A DNA stretch of 64,000 bases from an uncultured Paracoccaceae bacterium (lineage in GTDB: Bacteria > Pseudomonadota > Alphaproteobacteria > Rhodobacterales > Rhodobacteraceae): contig CANMPK010000004.1 in the NCBI GenBank assembly GCA_947499725.1, positions 275,550 through 339,549 of the forward strand, in the 5' to 3' direction. This document shows positions 34,426 to 43,951 of the stretch, piece by piece. Each line of letters begins with the position of its first letter. Position 1 is the first letter of the stretch. The notes under the pieces are model-generated. The model made no database searches. It was not told the DNA's origin and saw only the letters and a program-made list of their open reading frames with translations. Made by a program: the position numbers and the translations under genes.

Positions 34426-35604
34426 ATGCGCCTACTAGTTTCAGCTGACACTCACCTCGGATCCCCCATAAGATCTATAGCACTACGCAATCCCGACCTC
34501 GGAGATCGTTTGAAGCAGGCCAGCCGTGATACCTTTGTCGAGATCGTTGATCTGGCGATATCGGAACAGGTCTATGCGTTTGTGCTCGCGGGTGACATTT
34601 TTGACAATGGTTACCCGGATCTTAAGTCCCGCGCTTTCCTTATAACTCAGCTGGCGCGTGCCTCAGAAGCTGGTGTGCCCACGGTGCTGATCAGGGGCAA
34701 CCACGATGCACTGTTGGATCACAATGCACATGGAGAATTGGGACCGAACATCCACCTTTTGCACAAAGGCGCGCCCACGGTCGAAATCGGTGATGCTGCG
34801 TTCCATGGTTTGTCCTTCGATACGGCGCATGTGTCGAAGAGCTTCCTACCTGACTATCCGGTTCCAGTTCCAGGAAAACGAAATATTGGGCTTATGCACA
34901 CCTCGCTAGATGGTGCCCCAGGTCATGATCCCTATGCGCCTTGCGCTGAACAGGATCTGATGGGGCACGGTTTCGATCTTTGGTGTCTGGGGCACATTCA
35001 CGCACCGTTTGAGCGAGTGGATGGATCGGTTCTGGCGGTTATGCCAGGTATCCCGCAACCGCGTCATTTTGGCGAGCGTCACGGGGGCACTGTGACCTTG
35101 GTTTCGCTGGGGGATGGGGGAGCAGAATTTGAACGCCGAACGGTTGGGCGACTTGGCTTTTCCGAATGCTCTCTAGACCTAAGCGCCTGTTCTGACCAAC
35201 AAGAGGTACTTAGAAAATTGCGCGACGGCTTGATGACCGCGCAAGCGCCAGGGCGCGATATAGCTGTGCGTCTTAGCACTACTTCGGATCGATACGGTAC
35301 GGAGCTTGTTACAGAACTGGCGTCAGAAGTCCTGGACAGTATTAATGGCGTATTCCTCGACAAAGTAAAATCGGCACTGCCGGTCAGCCAATCCAGTGCC
35401 GAGACTGATGATTTGGTTCGCTTGATGCAGGAGGAATTGACCGAAGATGGTTTTCGACTAGCTGCTCTCCAACAGCTCGAGGAACTGCGTCTAGCTATAC
35501 CGTCAGAAATCGCAGACGAGTTTGCTGAGGACAGATTGGACGCGCTTCTCGAAGAAGCGATTACGGAAGTCTCTCTAACTCTGCATGCGGGTATCTCCCA
35601 ATGA
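34426..35604 (+). CDS. YhaO/SbcD-like metallophosphoesterase
   Basis: 392-residue DNA exonuclease of the Mre11/SbcD class. Phosphoesterase motifs are in order: SADTHLG, LAGDIFDN, IRGNHDALLD, GLMHTSLDG and LGHIHAP, covering all metal ligands. The C-terminal third is a helical capping region. It overlaps the next gene, a Rad50/SbcC-like ATPase, as ATGA, so the two proteins probably form a complex. This subtype resembles the YhaO-YhaN pair of Firmicutes more than canonical SbcD-SbcC. Within a mobile element it could act in repair of transferred DNA or in defence. Confidence 0.85.
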   Translation: MRLLVSADTHLGSPIRSIALRNPDLGDRLKQASRDTFVEIVDLAISEQVYAFVLAGDIFDNGYPDLKSRAFLITQLARASEAGVPTVLIRGNHDALLDHNAHGELGPNIHLLHKGAPTVEIGDAAFHGLSFDTAHVSKSFLPDYPVPVPGKRNIGLMHTSLDGAPGHDPYAPCAEQDLMGHGFDLWCLGHIHAPFERVDGSVLAVMPGIPQPRHFGERHGGTVTLVSLGDGGAEFERRTVGRLGFSECSLDLSACSDQQEVLRKLRDGLMTAQAPGRDIAVRLSTTSDRYGTELVTELASEVLDSINGVFLDKVKSALPVSQSSAETDDLVRLMQEELTEDGFRLAALQQLEELRLAIPSEIADEFAEDRLDALLEEAITEVSLTLHAGISQ

Positions 35605-38600
35605 GATTGAACCGGTTGGATCTTATCCGTTATGGGCGCTTTAAAGATGCCGATATTTGTTTTCCAAAACCGGCCGATGGGAAGCCTGATGTAACGGTGG
35701 TTTTCGGACAGAACGAGGCAGGCAAGTCTACCGCTTTCAATGGTTTTCTGGAATTGCTTTTCGGTTTCAAAGGCGGGGCACATCCCTACGCTTTCCGGTT
35801 CGATCGAAGTGATCTTGTGGTGGGTGCTGAACTTGATCTGTCTGAACGTGGAACCACCGTATTGCGTCGCAACAGCAAGAGAACCCAATCACTGCTGGAC
35901 TCGAACGAACGCCCTATTAACGAGGCGATTTTGTCTGGAGCTCTGCACGGCCTGACTCGAGACACCTATGAGGAACGGTTTTCACTCAATGAGAAAGGTC
36001 TGCGAGAGGGCGGCGAGCGGATAGCCGGAGCGCAGGGTGACCTTGGCCAACTCCTGCATGCAGGTCTCTCCGGCCTGACAGGGATGGCTCAAACTCTGGA
36101 TTCCTTGGCCGAGCGAGCAGACAAATTCTACAAGAAACGTGGTCGGGGTACGGTATTGAGGACCGGCAATGATCGCCTCAAAGAGATTGGTCGCGAATTG
36201 CGTGCTGATCACTTGACGACTGAGCGAGAGCGCAAACTTCGCCAAGATCGTGACCGGACAGTAGCCGATTTCGAAACTGCCGATGCTGAGCTTCGACAAG
36301 TTTATCAACGACAAGCAGCGTCGAAGGCTGCGGAGTTATGGTATGATCGGACCGAGAAGATGGGGCAACTGACTGAAGCCTTGGCCGATTTTCCCGGCGG
36401 TCCCGACCTTGCCCCCGATGCGGCAGAACGTGTCGCTGGCCTGGTCGAGAAAATCGCGGCTCAGTCGATCCGAATCACTGAAGCGGAAGAAGAAATCGTC
36501 AAACTAGATCAGATCATCGAAGACCACCCAATCGACAACTTGGCCCAGCCTTTGAAGGCAGAGTTGGAACGGCTTGATCAACTATCTTTTGATGGTGCAC
36601 CGCTTTTGGGGCGCGCAAGCACCGCGAGGGCTGACCTCGACCGTCGCCGCGAAGACTTGGACAACCTCGGACAGCAAATAGACAAAATTTTGGTTCTCCT
36701 CGAGGTGCCGGATGCGCCGCCATCCACAATCGCCTTAGAGGCAAATAATTTGGAGGACCTCGCCACCGCAGTACAGGAGTGCTTGACGGCCAATCTTTCA
36801 GCCGGTGCTGCAAAGGAGGCCGCTGAAGTCGCTCTCGCCCAACATGGCAAGGCGCCCCGTGAGCCGCAAGATTTGACGGCTCTGAGACTCGCCTTTGAAA
36901 AATGGAAAGCCGTGGCGGATATGTCCGCTTTCGAAGTTGCCCATGGCCAAGCTTTGGCGCGCCTGACTAAGGTCGCAGCTGGTCTGCCGCAGTCATGGAT
37001 GGACCTTGTTGCATCAGGCCTACCTGCGCGAGAAACGCTCGACGAAGTCAGTCAGGATTGGGCGACCTTAACTGCCGATCTTGCGTCGGCCCGGAAAGAC
37101 CTCGAGGCCCGCGTAGCCGAGTTGGTGGAGGCCCGGGCAGATCTATCTACGCAGGGGGCTGCACCTGACGCCGTTGACATCGTCAAGACAGAAGAGACGC
37201 GGCGGCAGCGTGATATCGAATGGCAGCAGCATCGGGGCGATCTGAAGGGTGAGACGGCTGACCAGTTCGAGGCGGCGATGTACGCTGATGACAGCGCCCG
37301 AGCACATTACCTTACGGGAGCTGAGGCTCGGCAGCGGCTGCAGGCGGCACAGGGGCAGGTGCGGAGCGCTGAAGCCCGGCATGAAACTGCAAAGAAGCGT
37401 CACGACGACTTGATTGCGAGACATGACTGCTTGTCAGAAAGCTGTTCCAGATTGGCGCTGGCACTGGGGTTTGAAGCAGGCACGCCCCCTTCGGCCTTCA
37501 ACGCTCGCCAACAAGCTTTGACGACGGCGGCCGAAGCCGCGGCCGATGTTTCCAATGCTGAAAAAGCGTTGAAAGACCGTCTTGTGCAACAAGCGGAGGC
37601 TTGCGATGCGTTGACTGTAACGGCGCGTCCCCTCGGGTATGATCCCGCGCAAGGTGATCTGCCCACGCAAATTCAGAGAGCGCTCACTTTGGAAGAGAGC
37701 GATCGCGAGGCTTGGGCCAAATGGCAGGATGGCGAGAAGACCATTGCTGAGCTGGAAAAAAAGGCAGAGCAAACGCGCGACGATCACGACGTCGCTTTGA
37801 ATAAGCTTGAACAGTTAACTGCTGCGTTGCCGTTGCCGGATTGTTCGTTTGACGGTATGCGAGCCGCTTTACCGAACCTGCGGAGCCTGCAGCAGCTTTA
37901 TGGAGAGCATAGAAAGCTCTCGGTGCGGATTGGGGCCTTGGAGCAAGCGATCGCAGCGCTGGCAGATAGCGCGGAGCGCTTGATCCGAATTTTGGGGGAT
38001 CCTGAAAACGATGCAAATGCAGATCCTGTCCAGATCATCGACCGCGCTCGCTCGCGTCAAGCTTTGGCCGTGCGGGCAGATGAAAAACGGGAAGGGGCCG
38101 CATTGCGACGGGATGAACTTGACCGTTTCAAACGTCGCGCCGAGACGGAGCGACAGGATGCGAACGCCGACCTAGAATCTTGTTTCGAAGGGCAAGGTGG
38201 TCAGGACTTGATGCCTCGCGATCGTGTTGCAAAGTTGGTTGAACGTGATCGTCTGCGAGCGGAAAAGGCAACTGCGGCACATGATCGCCAAAAAGCCCGT
38301 GAAGGAGTCGATGCCGATCTTTTCACTGAGGAACTAGACCGGATGCCTGACGCAACGCGCTCGACAGAGCTGGAACAGGCTCAGAAAGACGCACAGCTCA
38401 CCCGCGACAGCGCCCGCGATGCTCAGCGAGAAGCTGACCGTTTATATCGCGAAGCTTTTCAGGCCGCCGACCGCAGCGATCTCGCGACTGAACAAGCGAC
38501 ACTGCTGGAAGAGCTTCGGAGCGGCGCGCGTCAGGCTGTCGTGGCTCGACTCGGAGTGCTGGCGGCACGAGGAGCGCTGCGTCGCCTTGCGGCAGAGCGG

Positions 38601-39008
38601 CGCGGCAGTATGCTGCGCGACGTCGAAGAGGCTTTTGTCACCATGACCACCCCGGCCTGGACAGGCGTTGATGTCTGGACACAGTCGGAAGGTGAAAAGC
38701 TCGTCGGTATTCAGCCAGATGGAAACACGGTTCCCGTGGAGCAGATGTCGACGGGCACCATGGGGCAGTTGTATTTTGCGTTGCGTCTTGCTGGATATAG
38801 CAGCTTTGCGCGTGAGCCGGGGCCACTGCCGATGGTCCTGGATGACATCATGGAAACTTTTGACGATGCTCGGGCACGAGCGGCTTTGCAACTCTGCGCC
38901 GAGATTGGCGCGAATGGGCAAGCAATTCTCTTCACGCATCACGCGCATCTGGTCGAGTTGGCAAGAGACTGTATCGATGGGGTGGCGATCGTAAACATGC
39001 CAGACTGA
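35601..39008 (+). CDS. YhaN/SbcC-like SMC ATPase
   Basis: 1135-residue SMC-type ATPase. The N-terminal segment has the YhaN pattern: LDLIRYGRFKDADICFP, Walker A FGQNEAGKST, LLFGFKGGAHPY. A very long coiled-coil region with several charged heptad blocks follows, then the signature QMSTGTMGQLYFALRLA and Walker B LPMVLDDIMETFDD, with the H-loop region ILFTHHAHLVE. No obvious CxxC hook is visible. It is coupled by ATGA to the YhaO-like nuclease and should work with it as an ATP-gated DNA end-processing machine. Confidence 0.85.
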   Translation: MRLNRLDLIRYGRFKDADICFPKPADGKPDVTVVFGQNEAGKSTAFNGFLELLFGFKGGAHPYAFRFDRSDLVVGAELDLSERGTTVLRRNSKRTQSLLDSNERPINEAILSGALHGLTRDTYEERFSLNEKGLREGGERIAGAQGDLGQLLHAGLSGLTGMAQTLDSLAERADKFYKKRGRGTVLRTGNDRLKEIGRELRADHLTTERERKLRQDRDRTVADFETADAELRQVYQRQAASKAAELWYDRTEKMGQLTEALADFPGGPDLAPDAAERVAGLVEKIAAQSIRITEAEEEIVKLDQIIEDHPIDNLAQPLKAELERLDQLSFDGAPLLGRASTARADLDRRREDLDNLGQQIDKILVLLEVPDAPPSTIALEANNLEDLATAVQECLTANLSAGAAKEAAEVALAQHGKAPREPQDLTALRLAFEKWKAVADMSAFEVAHGQALARLTKVAAGLPQSWMDLVASGLPARETLDEVSQDWATLTADLASARKDLEARVAELVEARADLSTQGAAPDAVDIVKTEETRRQRDIEWQQHRGDLKGETADQFEAAMYADDSARAHYLTGAEARQRLQAAQGQVRSAEARHETAKKRHDDLIARHDCLSESCSRLALALGFEAGTPPSAFNARQQALTTAAEAAADVSNAEKALKDRLVQQAEACDALTVTARPLGYDPAQGDLPTQIQRALTLEESDREAWAKWQDGEKTIAELEKKAEQTRDDHDVALNKLEQLTAALPLPDCSFDGMRAALPNLRSLQQLYGEHRKLSVRIGALEQAIAALADSAERLIRILGDPENDANADPVQIIDRARSRQALAVRADEKREGAALRRDELDRFKRRAETERQDANADLESCFEGQGGQDLMPRDRVAKLVERDRLRAEKATAAHDRQKAREGVDADLFTEELDRMPDATRSTELEQAQKDAQLTRDSARDAQREADRLYREAFQAADRSDLATEQATLLEELRSGARQAVVARLGVLAARGALRRLAAERRGSMLRDVEEAFVTMTTPAWTGVDVWTQSEGEKLVGIQPDGNTVPVEQMSTGTMGQLYFALRLAGYSSFAREPGPLPMVLDDIMETFDDARARAALQLCAEIGANGQAILFTHHAHLVELARDCIDGVAIVNMPD

Positions 39009-39098
39009 AAGAGCTTTAGTCTGCAATAATGACGAGACTGCCGCGCAAAACCCTGGAAGCTTGCTGTAGCGTTCTAAGGCCAACTTGAACCATGACCA

Positions 39099-40097
39099 TT
39101 ATTCCAACCTCTTGGTCCGTTCAGCAATCTTCTGAACAATCGAAACAGTCGCATCGCCCGCCTGCCGTATCCCGGCTCCCGCAATCTCAGCATTTGATCT
39201 AGTCCCAAACCGCGCCCTCGCGCGAGAACCCTTTGTGCCAATCAACCCCTTTGCAAAGCTGCCAGGGCCAGGAATGCTCGGCGGCCCTGCCATCATGAAG
39301 TTGCCTGAGATGGAACGCACAATCAGCGGCGTGGCTATGATCATGCCGCCTGCGAGGAACATCATCATGAAAAACGGCACCAGCGCGCCAATGTTACTTG
39401 CGCCGGAGGGATCGCCGAGTTCGGTCATGAGCGAGCGTGACATGCCGACGACGGTGGAAAACACCCCTGCGATCACGAGAGGGTAGAGCGCGTATGACAC
39501 GGTGCTGGACAGCCAGCGGTGGAAGTAGTCCTTGCCGACATCAAACAGCGAAAGCGCGATCATGATTGGGGCGATGCCGATCATGAAGGCCAGCATGATC
39601 TTCGCAAAGATCAGGACAAGGCCGCAGAGCGCGCCGATCACGCCAAGCAGGAACGCACCGATCGCGCCGATGAGAGCGCCGGCCATCCAATGCATGTTGT
39701 CACCGGCGGCGTTTAGGTAATTACCAAACTCTTCGATCAGATCGTCAAAAGCACTGGCAAAATATCCAGCCCCAGCACCGCCGCCGCCAAGTGCCGCAAC
39801 CATACCGCCCGCGAGTTGGTCGAGCCCATTGATGAGGGCGCTAGCGACTGCGTTGAACTGGACCCAGTTCATCGCAAACAGCGAAATCAGCATGAGCTTG
39901 AGAGCAAACCAAAATGCGGTTCGTCCGTCCATGGATTTGTACTGAAACACCATGTTGATGAAGACGCCGATCACGGCGAGCGTCGAGGCGACCGCGATGA
40001 CGCCGCCTAGCTGACCGGCGACGTTGCCAAAAGTGGTTTGGGCCGCGTCGTCCAGAAAGTTGTCGGTTGTCTCAACCATCCAGGTGACGACGCCCAT
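39099..40097 (-). CDS. virB6: VirB6/TrbL-type channel protein
   Basis: 332-residue polytopic inner-membrane protein with about six hydrophobic segments, including GGVIAVASTLAVIGVFINMVF, a glycine-rich periplasmic loop and the conserved core IFAKIMLAFMIGIAPIMIALSLF followed by FHRWLSSTVSYALYPLV, shown here only as family markers in short pieces (GIAPIMIALSLFD, FHRWLSS). This is the TrbL/VirB6 pattern. It is the last gene of the minus-strand secretion operon and converges with the YhaN-like gene. VirB6 contacts the substrate DNA as it passes through the inner membrane. Confidence 0.9.
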   Translation of the reverse strand: MGVVTWMVETTDNFLDDAAQTTFGNVAGQLGGVIAVASTLAVIGVFINMVFQYKSMDGRTAFWFALKLMLISLFAMNWVQFNAVASALINGLDQLAGGMVAALGGGGAGAGYFASAFDDLIEEFGNYLNAAGDNMHWMAGALIGAIGAFLLGVIGALCGLVLIFAKIMLAFMIGIAPIMIALSLFDVGKDYFHRWLSSTVSYALYPLVIAGVFSTVVGMSRSLMTELGDPSGASNIGALVPFFMMMFLAGGMIIATPLIVRSISGNFMMAGPPSIPGPGSFAKGLIGTKGSRARARFGTRSNAEIAGAGIRQAGDATVSIVQKIAERTKRLE

Positions 40098-40106
40098 TGG
40101 GTGCTC

Positions 40107-40298
40107 CTATGCTTTCTCGGTCGGTTTGACACGCCAGATGTCACGTTTCAGGAAGGCCTTTAGGATGTGCTCGCCGTCGAAATCCGGCACCACAGACACC
40201 AATTCCCAGCCGTCCTGACCGAGAGCGGTCAGCTGCGCCTCGATCTTTGGAGGCTTTGTCTTGGCGGTGTTGATCAGTTCAATCTTGTATTCAAACAT
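40107..40298 (-). CDS. DUF4177-like small protein
   Basis: 63 residues from the ATG at 40298: MFEYKIELINTAKTKPPKIE, then LTALGQDGWELVSVVPDF. The pattern 'YEYK...L..LG..GWELV' is that of DUF4177, small soluble proteins of unknown role. It overlaps the virB11 stop by eight bases and precedes virB6, so it is part of the secretion operon. A longer frame upstream lies inside virB11 and is not coding. Confidence 0.75.
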   Translation of the reverse strand: MFEYKIELINTAKTKPPKIEAQLTALGQDGWELVSVVPDFDGEHILKAFLKRDIWRVKPTEKA

Positions 40299-41286
40299 GG
40301 GCTGTTTCCTTTGCTTGGGCTGGATCAATCGGCAGGTAAAATTCGGTAATGCCGCGCGCGCCTTCATGGCGACCGGCCTGAATGATCACATCGATCGAAC
40401 GGGTGATGTAGTCGTTCATGTCCTGGTAGGTCATGGGCACATCGGTCTTCAGGGCGGCGATGGCCAGACGCTGTACCGCCAGTTGCGGTGTTTCGGCATG
40501 AAGTGTGGTCAGCGATCCGCCATGGCCGGTGTTGATGGCCTCGAGGAAAGTCATGGCCTCTTTGCCGCGCACTTCACCCAGGACAATGCGGTCCGGCCGC
40601 ATCCTCAGAGTAGAGGTCAGCAGCACATCCGCGCTGCGTGTGGCTTCATCGCGGTCAGACATCAACGTGACGACATTGGGTTGTGTCGGGCGCAGTTCGG
40701 CTGCCTCTTCGATGGTAACGATACGCTCGTCGGTTGGCACAAAGGAGAGGATTTTGCGCGCCGTGACGGTCTTGCCAGTCGAGGTGCCGCCGGAAACGAT
40801 CATGTTGAGCTTGTGCACGACGCAAAACTTGATTGCGTCATCTATATCACCCGTGGCCACGACATCGCGCAGTTCGGCGTTGCGCTTGCGCCGAGCACCT
40901 TCATTGCTGCGCTCTTTGCCGAAAAGGTAGGACAGCTTGATCTGCTCCAAGGGTAAATCCGCGAAGAACCGCAAAGAAATCGCGTAGCCGCCGTCAACGG
41001 CCGGAGGCTGGATGACCTGCGCGCGAATGGGGCGGTCGCGGTAGGCGATGCTGACCGACACAATAGGCTTGGTCCGGCTGAGCGTAGTGTTTGCAGCCGA
41101 GGCAATCTGGTTGCCAAGGTCTTTGATCTCATTTCGGGAGAGCTGTCGATTGACGGGCCGCATGAAATGATCCCCCTGAAACTCCGCCCAAAGTGAACCG
41201 TCAGGATTGATGCAAAGCTCGATCAGCTTTGGATCACGCGCCTCGGGGATCTTGTCCAATGAGCTTTGAAGGTAGCTGGCGGTCAT
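40291..41286 (-). CDS. virB11: VirB11 traffic ATPase
   Basis: 331-residue hexameric ATPase of type IV secretion. Walker A is IVSGGTSTGKTVTARKIL; the Asp box, Walker B-like region RMRPDRIVLGEVRGKEAMTF and the His box TGHGGSLTTLHAET are all visible. The N-terminal domain is present, giving the normal length. It powers pilus assembly and DNA transfer at the inner membrane with VirB4 and VirD4. It is separated from virB10 by two bases. Confidence 0.95.
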   Translation of the reverse strand: MTASYLQSSLDKIPEARDPKLIELCINPDGSLWAEFQGDHFMRPVNRQLSRNEIKDLGNQIASAANTTLSRTKPIVSVSIAYRDRPIRAQVIQPPAVDGGYAISLRFFADLPLEQIKLSYLFGKERSNEGARRKRNAELRDVVATGDIDDAIKFCVVHKLNMIVSGGTSTGKTVTARKILSFVPTDERIVTIEEAAELRPTQPNVVTLMSDRDEATRSADVLLTSTLRMRPDRIVLGEVRGKEAMTFLEAINTGHGGSLTTLHAETPQLAVQRLAIAALKTDVPMTYQDMNDYITRSIDVIIQAGRHEGARGITEFYLPIDPAQAKETAHV

Positions 41287-41288
41287 GG

Positions 41289-42605
41289 TCAGAAGATCTC
41301 CAGATCACGGTCGACCATCACAGTGACGCGGGCACCTTGATCGACATAGATCACCGGCGAGACTGAGAGATATTCGCCGATGACGCTTTGCGCGCTGTCT
41401 TGGAAGTCTTCGCCAATGCCTTCGAGCACGTCCGAGGTGATCGCGTCTTCGGTGTTCTGCGCGGCGACCGCAGGCAAGGCTCCGATCAGCGATATCAACG
41501 CAGCCGAGCCGAACCTTGTGCCAAAGCGGCTGTCGACAAAACCGGTCGTGCCGGAGCGGCCCAGCTCATCGCCACCGAAAGCGCTTATTTCAACTGTCTG
41601 GTTGCTGGGGAGAATGATCCGGTCCCAGGCGATTGTTACCCGTTGCTGCGCGATGTCGAGGCCAGACTGATAGCGTCCGATCAGGCGCGCACCGCGCGGG
41701 ATCAGGATCCTCGAGCCGTCATAGGCATGGACGTCCTCCGACACCATGGCCCGCACCTGACCGGCCAGCGAGCTGTCGATTGCGGTCTCCAACACCGCTT
41801 GGATCATCATGCCCTGAACAACTGTGTTGGATGGGTTCACGATCAGCTGTGCCTGCGTCACTTCGGTAGGTTCGGCTCCGTTGCGGACAAACTCTGTATC
41901 GCCATCAAGCCGTCGCTGCTCGGCCGCTGTTTCACTGTTTCTGCCGCCGGTGCCACCAAAAGCGATAATCGGGCTGGCGATGCGGGCCTGCAATTCTTCA
42001 AGCTCCGCTTGCCGCCGCCGCTCGAGCTCCTGAAGGCGCAGCTCTTCTGCCGTGGGGCCAATTGGTGAGGGCACGCGCGGGGCTTCCAGACGCGCGAGTT
42101 CCAGATCGTTCTGCAAACGCTGGATTTGGCGCGCGCGTTCTTCCAGTTCTTCGCGCAAGGCGGCTTGAGTGATTGCTGCTTCGCTGCGCAGGGCATCGAC
42201 CTCTGCGCTCAGGGTATCGAGCGCTTCGGTATCGATTGGTGGGGCCTCGGGTGCTGGCGCATTGCGCAATGCCTCGAGTTCGGTGCGCATCGCATCCATT
42301 TGCGCGCGCAGCTCTTCGGACTCTAGGTTTGGATCCGGCTCCGCTGGAGGCGGCGTTGTGTCGATCGGGGCAGGACTGGGTTCTAAAACGCCAAAGCCAG
42401 GTCCCGCCGCTTGGAACTCATCAGGCGAGGCGGTTTCAAGGGCTTCCTGTTCTGAGCCACCGGAGAACAGCAGCAACAGGCCGCCGAGGGCAACGATGCC
42501 CCCGATGGCGAGGGCAACAGTCAGAAATGACAGTCTCTTGGGGGCCTTTTGTGTAGTCCCTTCAATTGCTTCTAGGCGTTTCTTCAACTCAGCCGCTTCA
42601 CTCAT
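41289..42605 (-). CDS. virB10: VirB10 scaffold protein
   Basis: 438-residue VirB10/TrbI protein. A short cytoplasmic N-terminus precedes one membrane helix (FLTVALAIGGIVALGGLLLL), then a proline-rich and coiled-coil periplasmic linker (EPSPAPIDTTPPPAEPDP; repeated ELEEL blocks), and a C-terminal outer-membrane-complex domain with IPRGARLIGRYQSGLDIAQQR, the antenna-like region and ending VMVDRDLEIF (quoted in part). It spans both membranes and gates the channel. Its start overlaps the virB9 stop by eight bases. Confidence 0.95.
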   Translation of the reverse strand: MSEAAELKKRLEAIEGTTQKAPKRLSFLTVALAIGGIVALGGLLLLFSGGSEQEALETASPDEFQAAGPGFGVLEPSPAPIDTTPPPAEPDPNLESEELRAQMDAMRTELEALRNAPAPEAPPIDTEALDTLSAEVDALRSEAAITQAALREELEERARQIQRLQNDLELARLEAPRVPSPIGPTAEELRLQELERRRQAELEELQARIASPIIAFGGTGGRNSETAAEQRRLDGDTEFVRNGAEPTEVTQAQLIVNPSNTVVQGMMIQAVLETAIDSSLAGQVRAMVSEDVHAYDGSRILIPRGARLIGRYQSGLDIAQQRVTIAWDRIILPSNQTVEISAFGGDELGRSGTTGFVDSRFGTRFGSAALISLIGALPAVAAQNTEDAITSDVLEGIGEDFQDSAQSVIGEYLSVSPVIYVDQGARVTVMVDRDLEIF

Positions 42606-43293
42606 TGTGATTTGCCTCGCTCATCTCCTGCACGCAGATCTCATCCTCGCCGAGCCGCAAAACCCATCGGTCACTGACACCTGAAACGCGGATGACGCCG
42701 TCTGTCTGGGCAAGCGCATTCACGCTGCGCTCATTGCCCCCAGACCAACGAAAGATCGCGGGAAGTGGCGCGTTTGCGGTAAAGCGGAAATACGTGAATA
42801 TGCCGTCGTCCCAGATTTCACGCGGCGTGATCTCTGATCGCGCGCTAACTCCGTAAGCATGGTTCGCGGGCTCGCTTGCGGCAACTCGAGACTGCTGGGG
42901 AGCAGAATCGGGATAGGTGAAGCGGATGACGTAGAACGTCGGCGAACTCGCCTCAGTGACGTTGAAATAATAGCTACGCCGGTTGGTGTAGACGGTGATG
43001 TTGGTATGCGCCCCGCGCGAGACCGGCTTGATTGCAAAAGCCTGACCACCGGGCACGCCATCCAAAAGGAAGCCTTCGGTGTCGCCCGCGATGATCGAGC
43101 GGATGGTCTCGCCTTGGCCAAATTCGATACTGGTGACATGGGTAAGGCTGGTGCTGATGCGATAGACTTGCCCATCCTGATAGGTGGCCAGCCGGACGCG
43201 GGCATCATAGGGGCCCTGTCGCGGTTGGGTTTCTGCATGGGCGGTGCCAGCGAGCTGAAAGAGGACAGTGAAGATCAAGAACAGGCGGGCCAT
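42598..43293 (-). CDS. virB9: VirB9 outer-membrane complex protein
   Basis: 231-residue periplasmic/outer-membrane protein with signal peptide ending at AGTAHAET. The N-terminal VirB9 region (DARVRLATYQDGQVYRI, FGQGETIRSIIAGD) and C-terminal region (IWDDGIFTYFRFTANAPLPAIF) match the family; pieces only are quoted. It binds the VirB7-type lipoprotein and VirB10 to build the outer ring. Four bases separate it from the virB8 stop. Confidence 0.94.
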   Translation of the reverse strand: MARLFLIFTVLFQLAGTAHAETQPRQGPYDARVRLATYQDGQVYRISTSLTHVTSIEFGQGETIRSIIAGDTEGFLLDGVPGGQAFAIKPVSRGAHTNITVYTNRRSYYFNVTEASSPTFYVIRFTYPDSAPQQSRVAASEPANHAYGVSARSEITPREIWDDGIFTYFRFTANAPLPAIFRWSGGNERSVNALAQTDGVIRVSGVSDRWVLRLGEDEICVQEMSEANHNE

Positions 43294-43296
43294 ATG

Positions 43297-43947
43297 TTAC
43301 TCCAAACGATCCGAGCGGATCGCGTATTCAGTGACTGTGAAGCCGAAAGGGTTTTGCCAGACATCGTCGATCGACCGGCTGTTCTCGGGCCGAAACTCGA
43401 ACATCAGCGTTGCGGTAAAGAGCCCGTTTTGATTGCCGCGCGGCGTGCTGAGGCGTTTACGCAGGCGCACCTGCGCGCGGTTTGCGCTGATATGGGTGAT
43501 CGAGAGCACTTCGACCTCAAGCCGCGCATCGGTGCCGTAACTGTCGGGTGGGTATGCCTCGTGACCACTGGTCCAGAGCGCACGCAGACCTGTTGCGGCA
43601 GCCCCATCTGACTGATCCAGGACCCGCCGCACGCGTACGTCATTGTCGAGCTGATTATAGGTCTCTCGACCGATGACATAGCGGTAGACCTGTGCCTCGA
43701 TGATAGCGGGACGTTCCGTGAGTGAGACCGCTTCAACCATGGCATTGGGAAGGGCCATGCCGGTTTCGCTATCAAAGGGCACGATCATGGGCGGCGGGTC
43801 TACGTCGAACAGAGCAACAAGGGCAGCGGCCAGGCAACCTGCCATGCCAAAGCCCATGCCTGTCAGACCTAGTTTTTGCCAAAGGAGCTCGCGGCGTCGC
43901 GCCCCATAGACAAGTTCTTCTTCGATGATTTCTGCTTCGCTGCTCAT
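43297..43947 (-). CDS. virB8: VirB8 assembly protein
   Basis: About 216 residues from the ATG at 43947 (MSSEAEIIEEELVYGARRRE), five bases after the virB5 stop; an in-frame ATG further upstream lies inside virB5 and is rejected. A membrane segment (LGLTGMGFGMAGCLAAALVAL) is followed by the VirB8 periplasmic domain with YVIGRETYNQ and the RLSTPRGNQNGLFTATLMFEF region. VirB8 nucleates the inner-membrane complex and is essential in related systems. Confidence 0.92.
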   Translation of the reverse strand: MSSEAEIIEEELVYGARRRELLWQKLGLTGMGFGMAGCLAAALVALFDVDPPPMIVPFDSETGMALPNAMVEAVSLTERPAIIEAQVYRYVIGRETYNQLDNDVRVRRVLDQSDGAAATGLRALWTSGHEAYPPDSYGTDARLEVEVLSITHISANRAQVRLRKRLSTPRGNQNGLFTATLMFEFRPENSRSIDDVWQNPFGFTVTEYAIRSDRLE

Positions 43948-43951
43948 AGGG

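Noticed and set aside
40261-40956. 231-codon plus-strand frame opposite virB11
   Set aside because: Antisense to a clear VirB11 ATPase with Walker motifs; no independent evidence.
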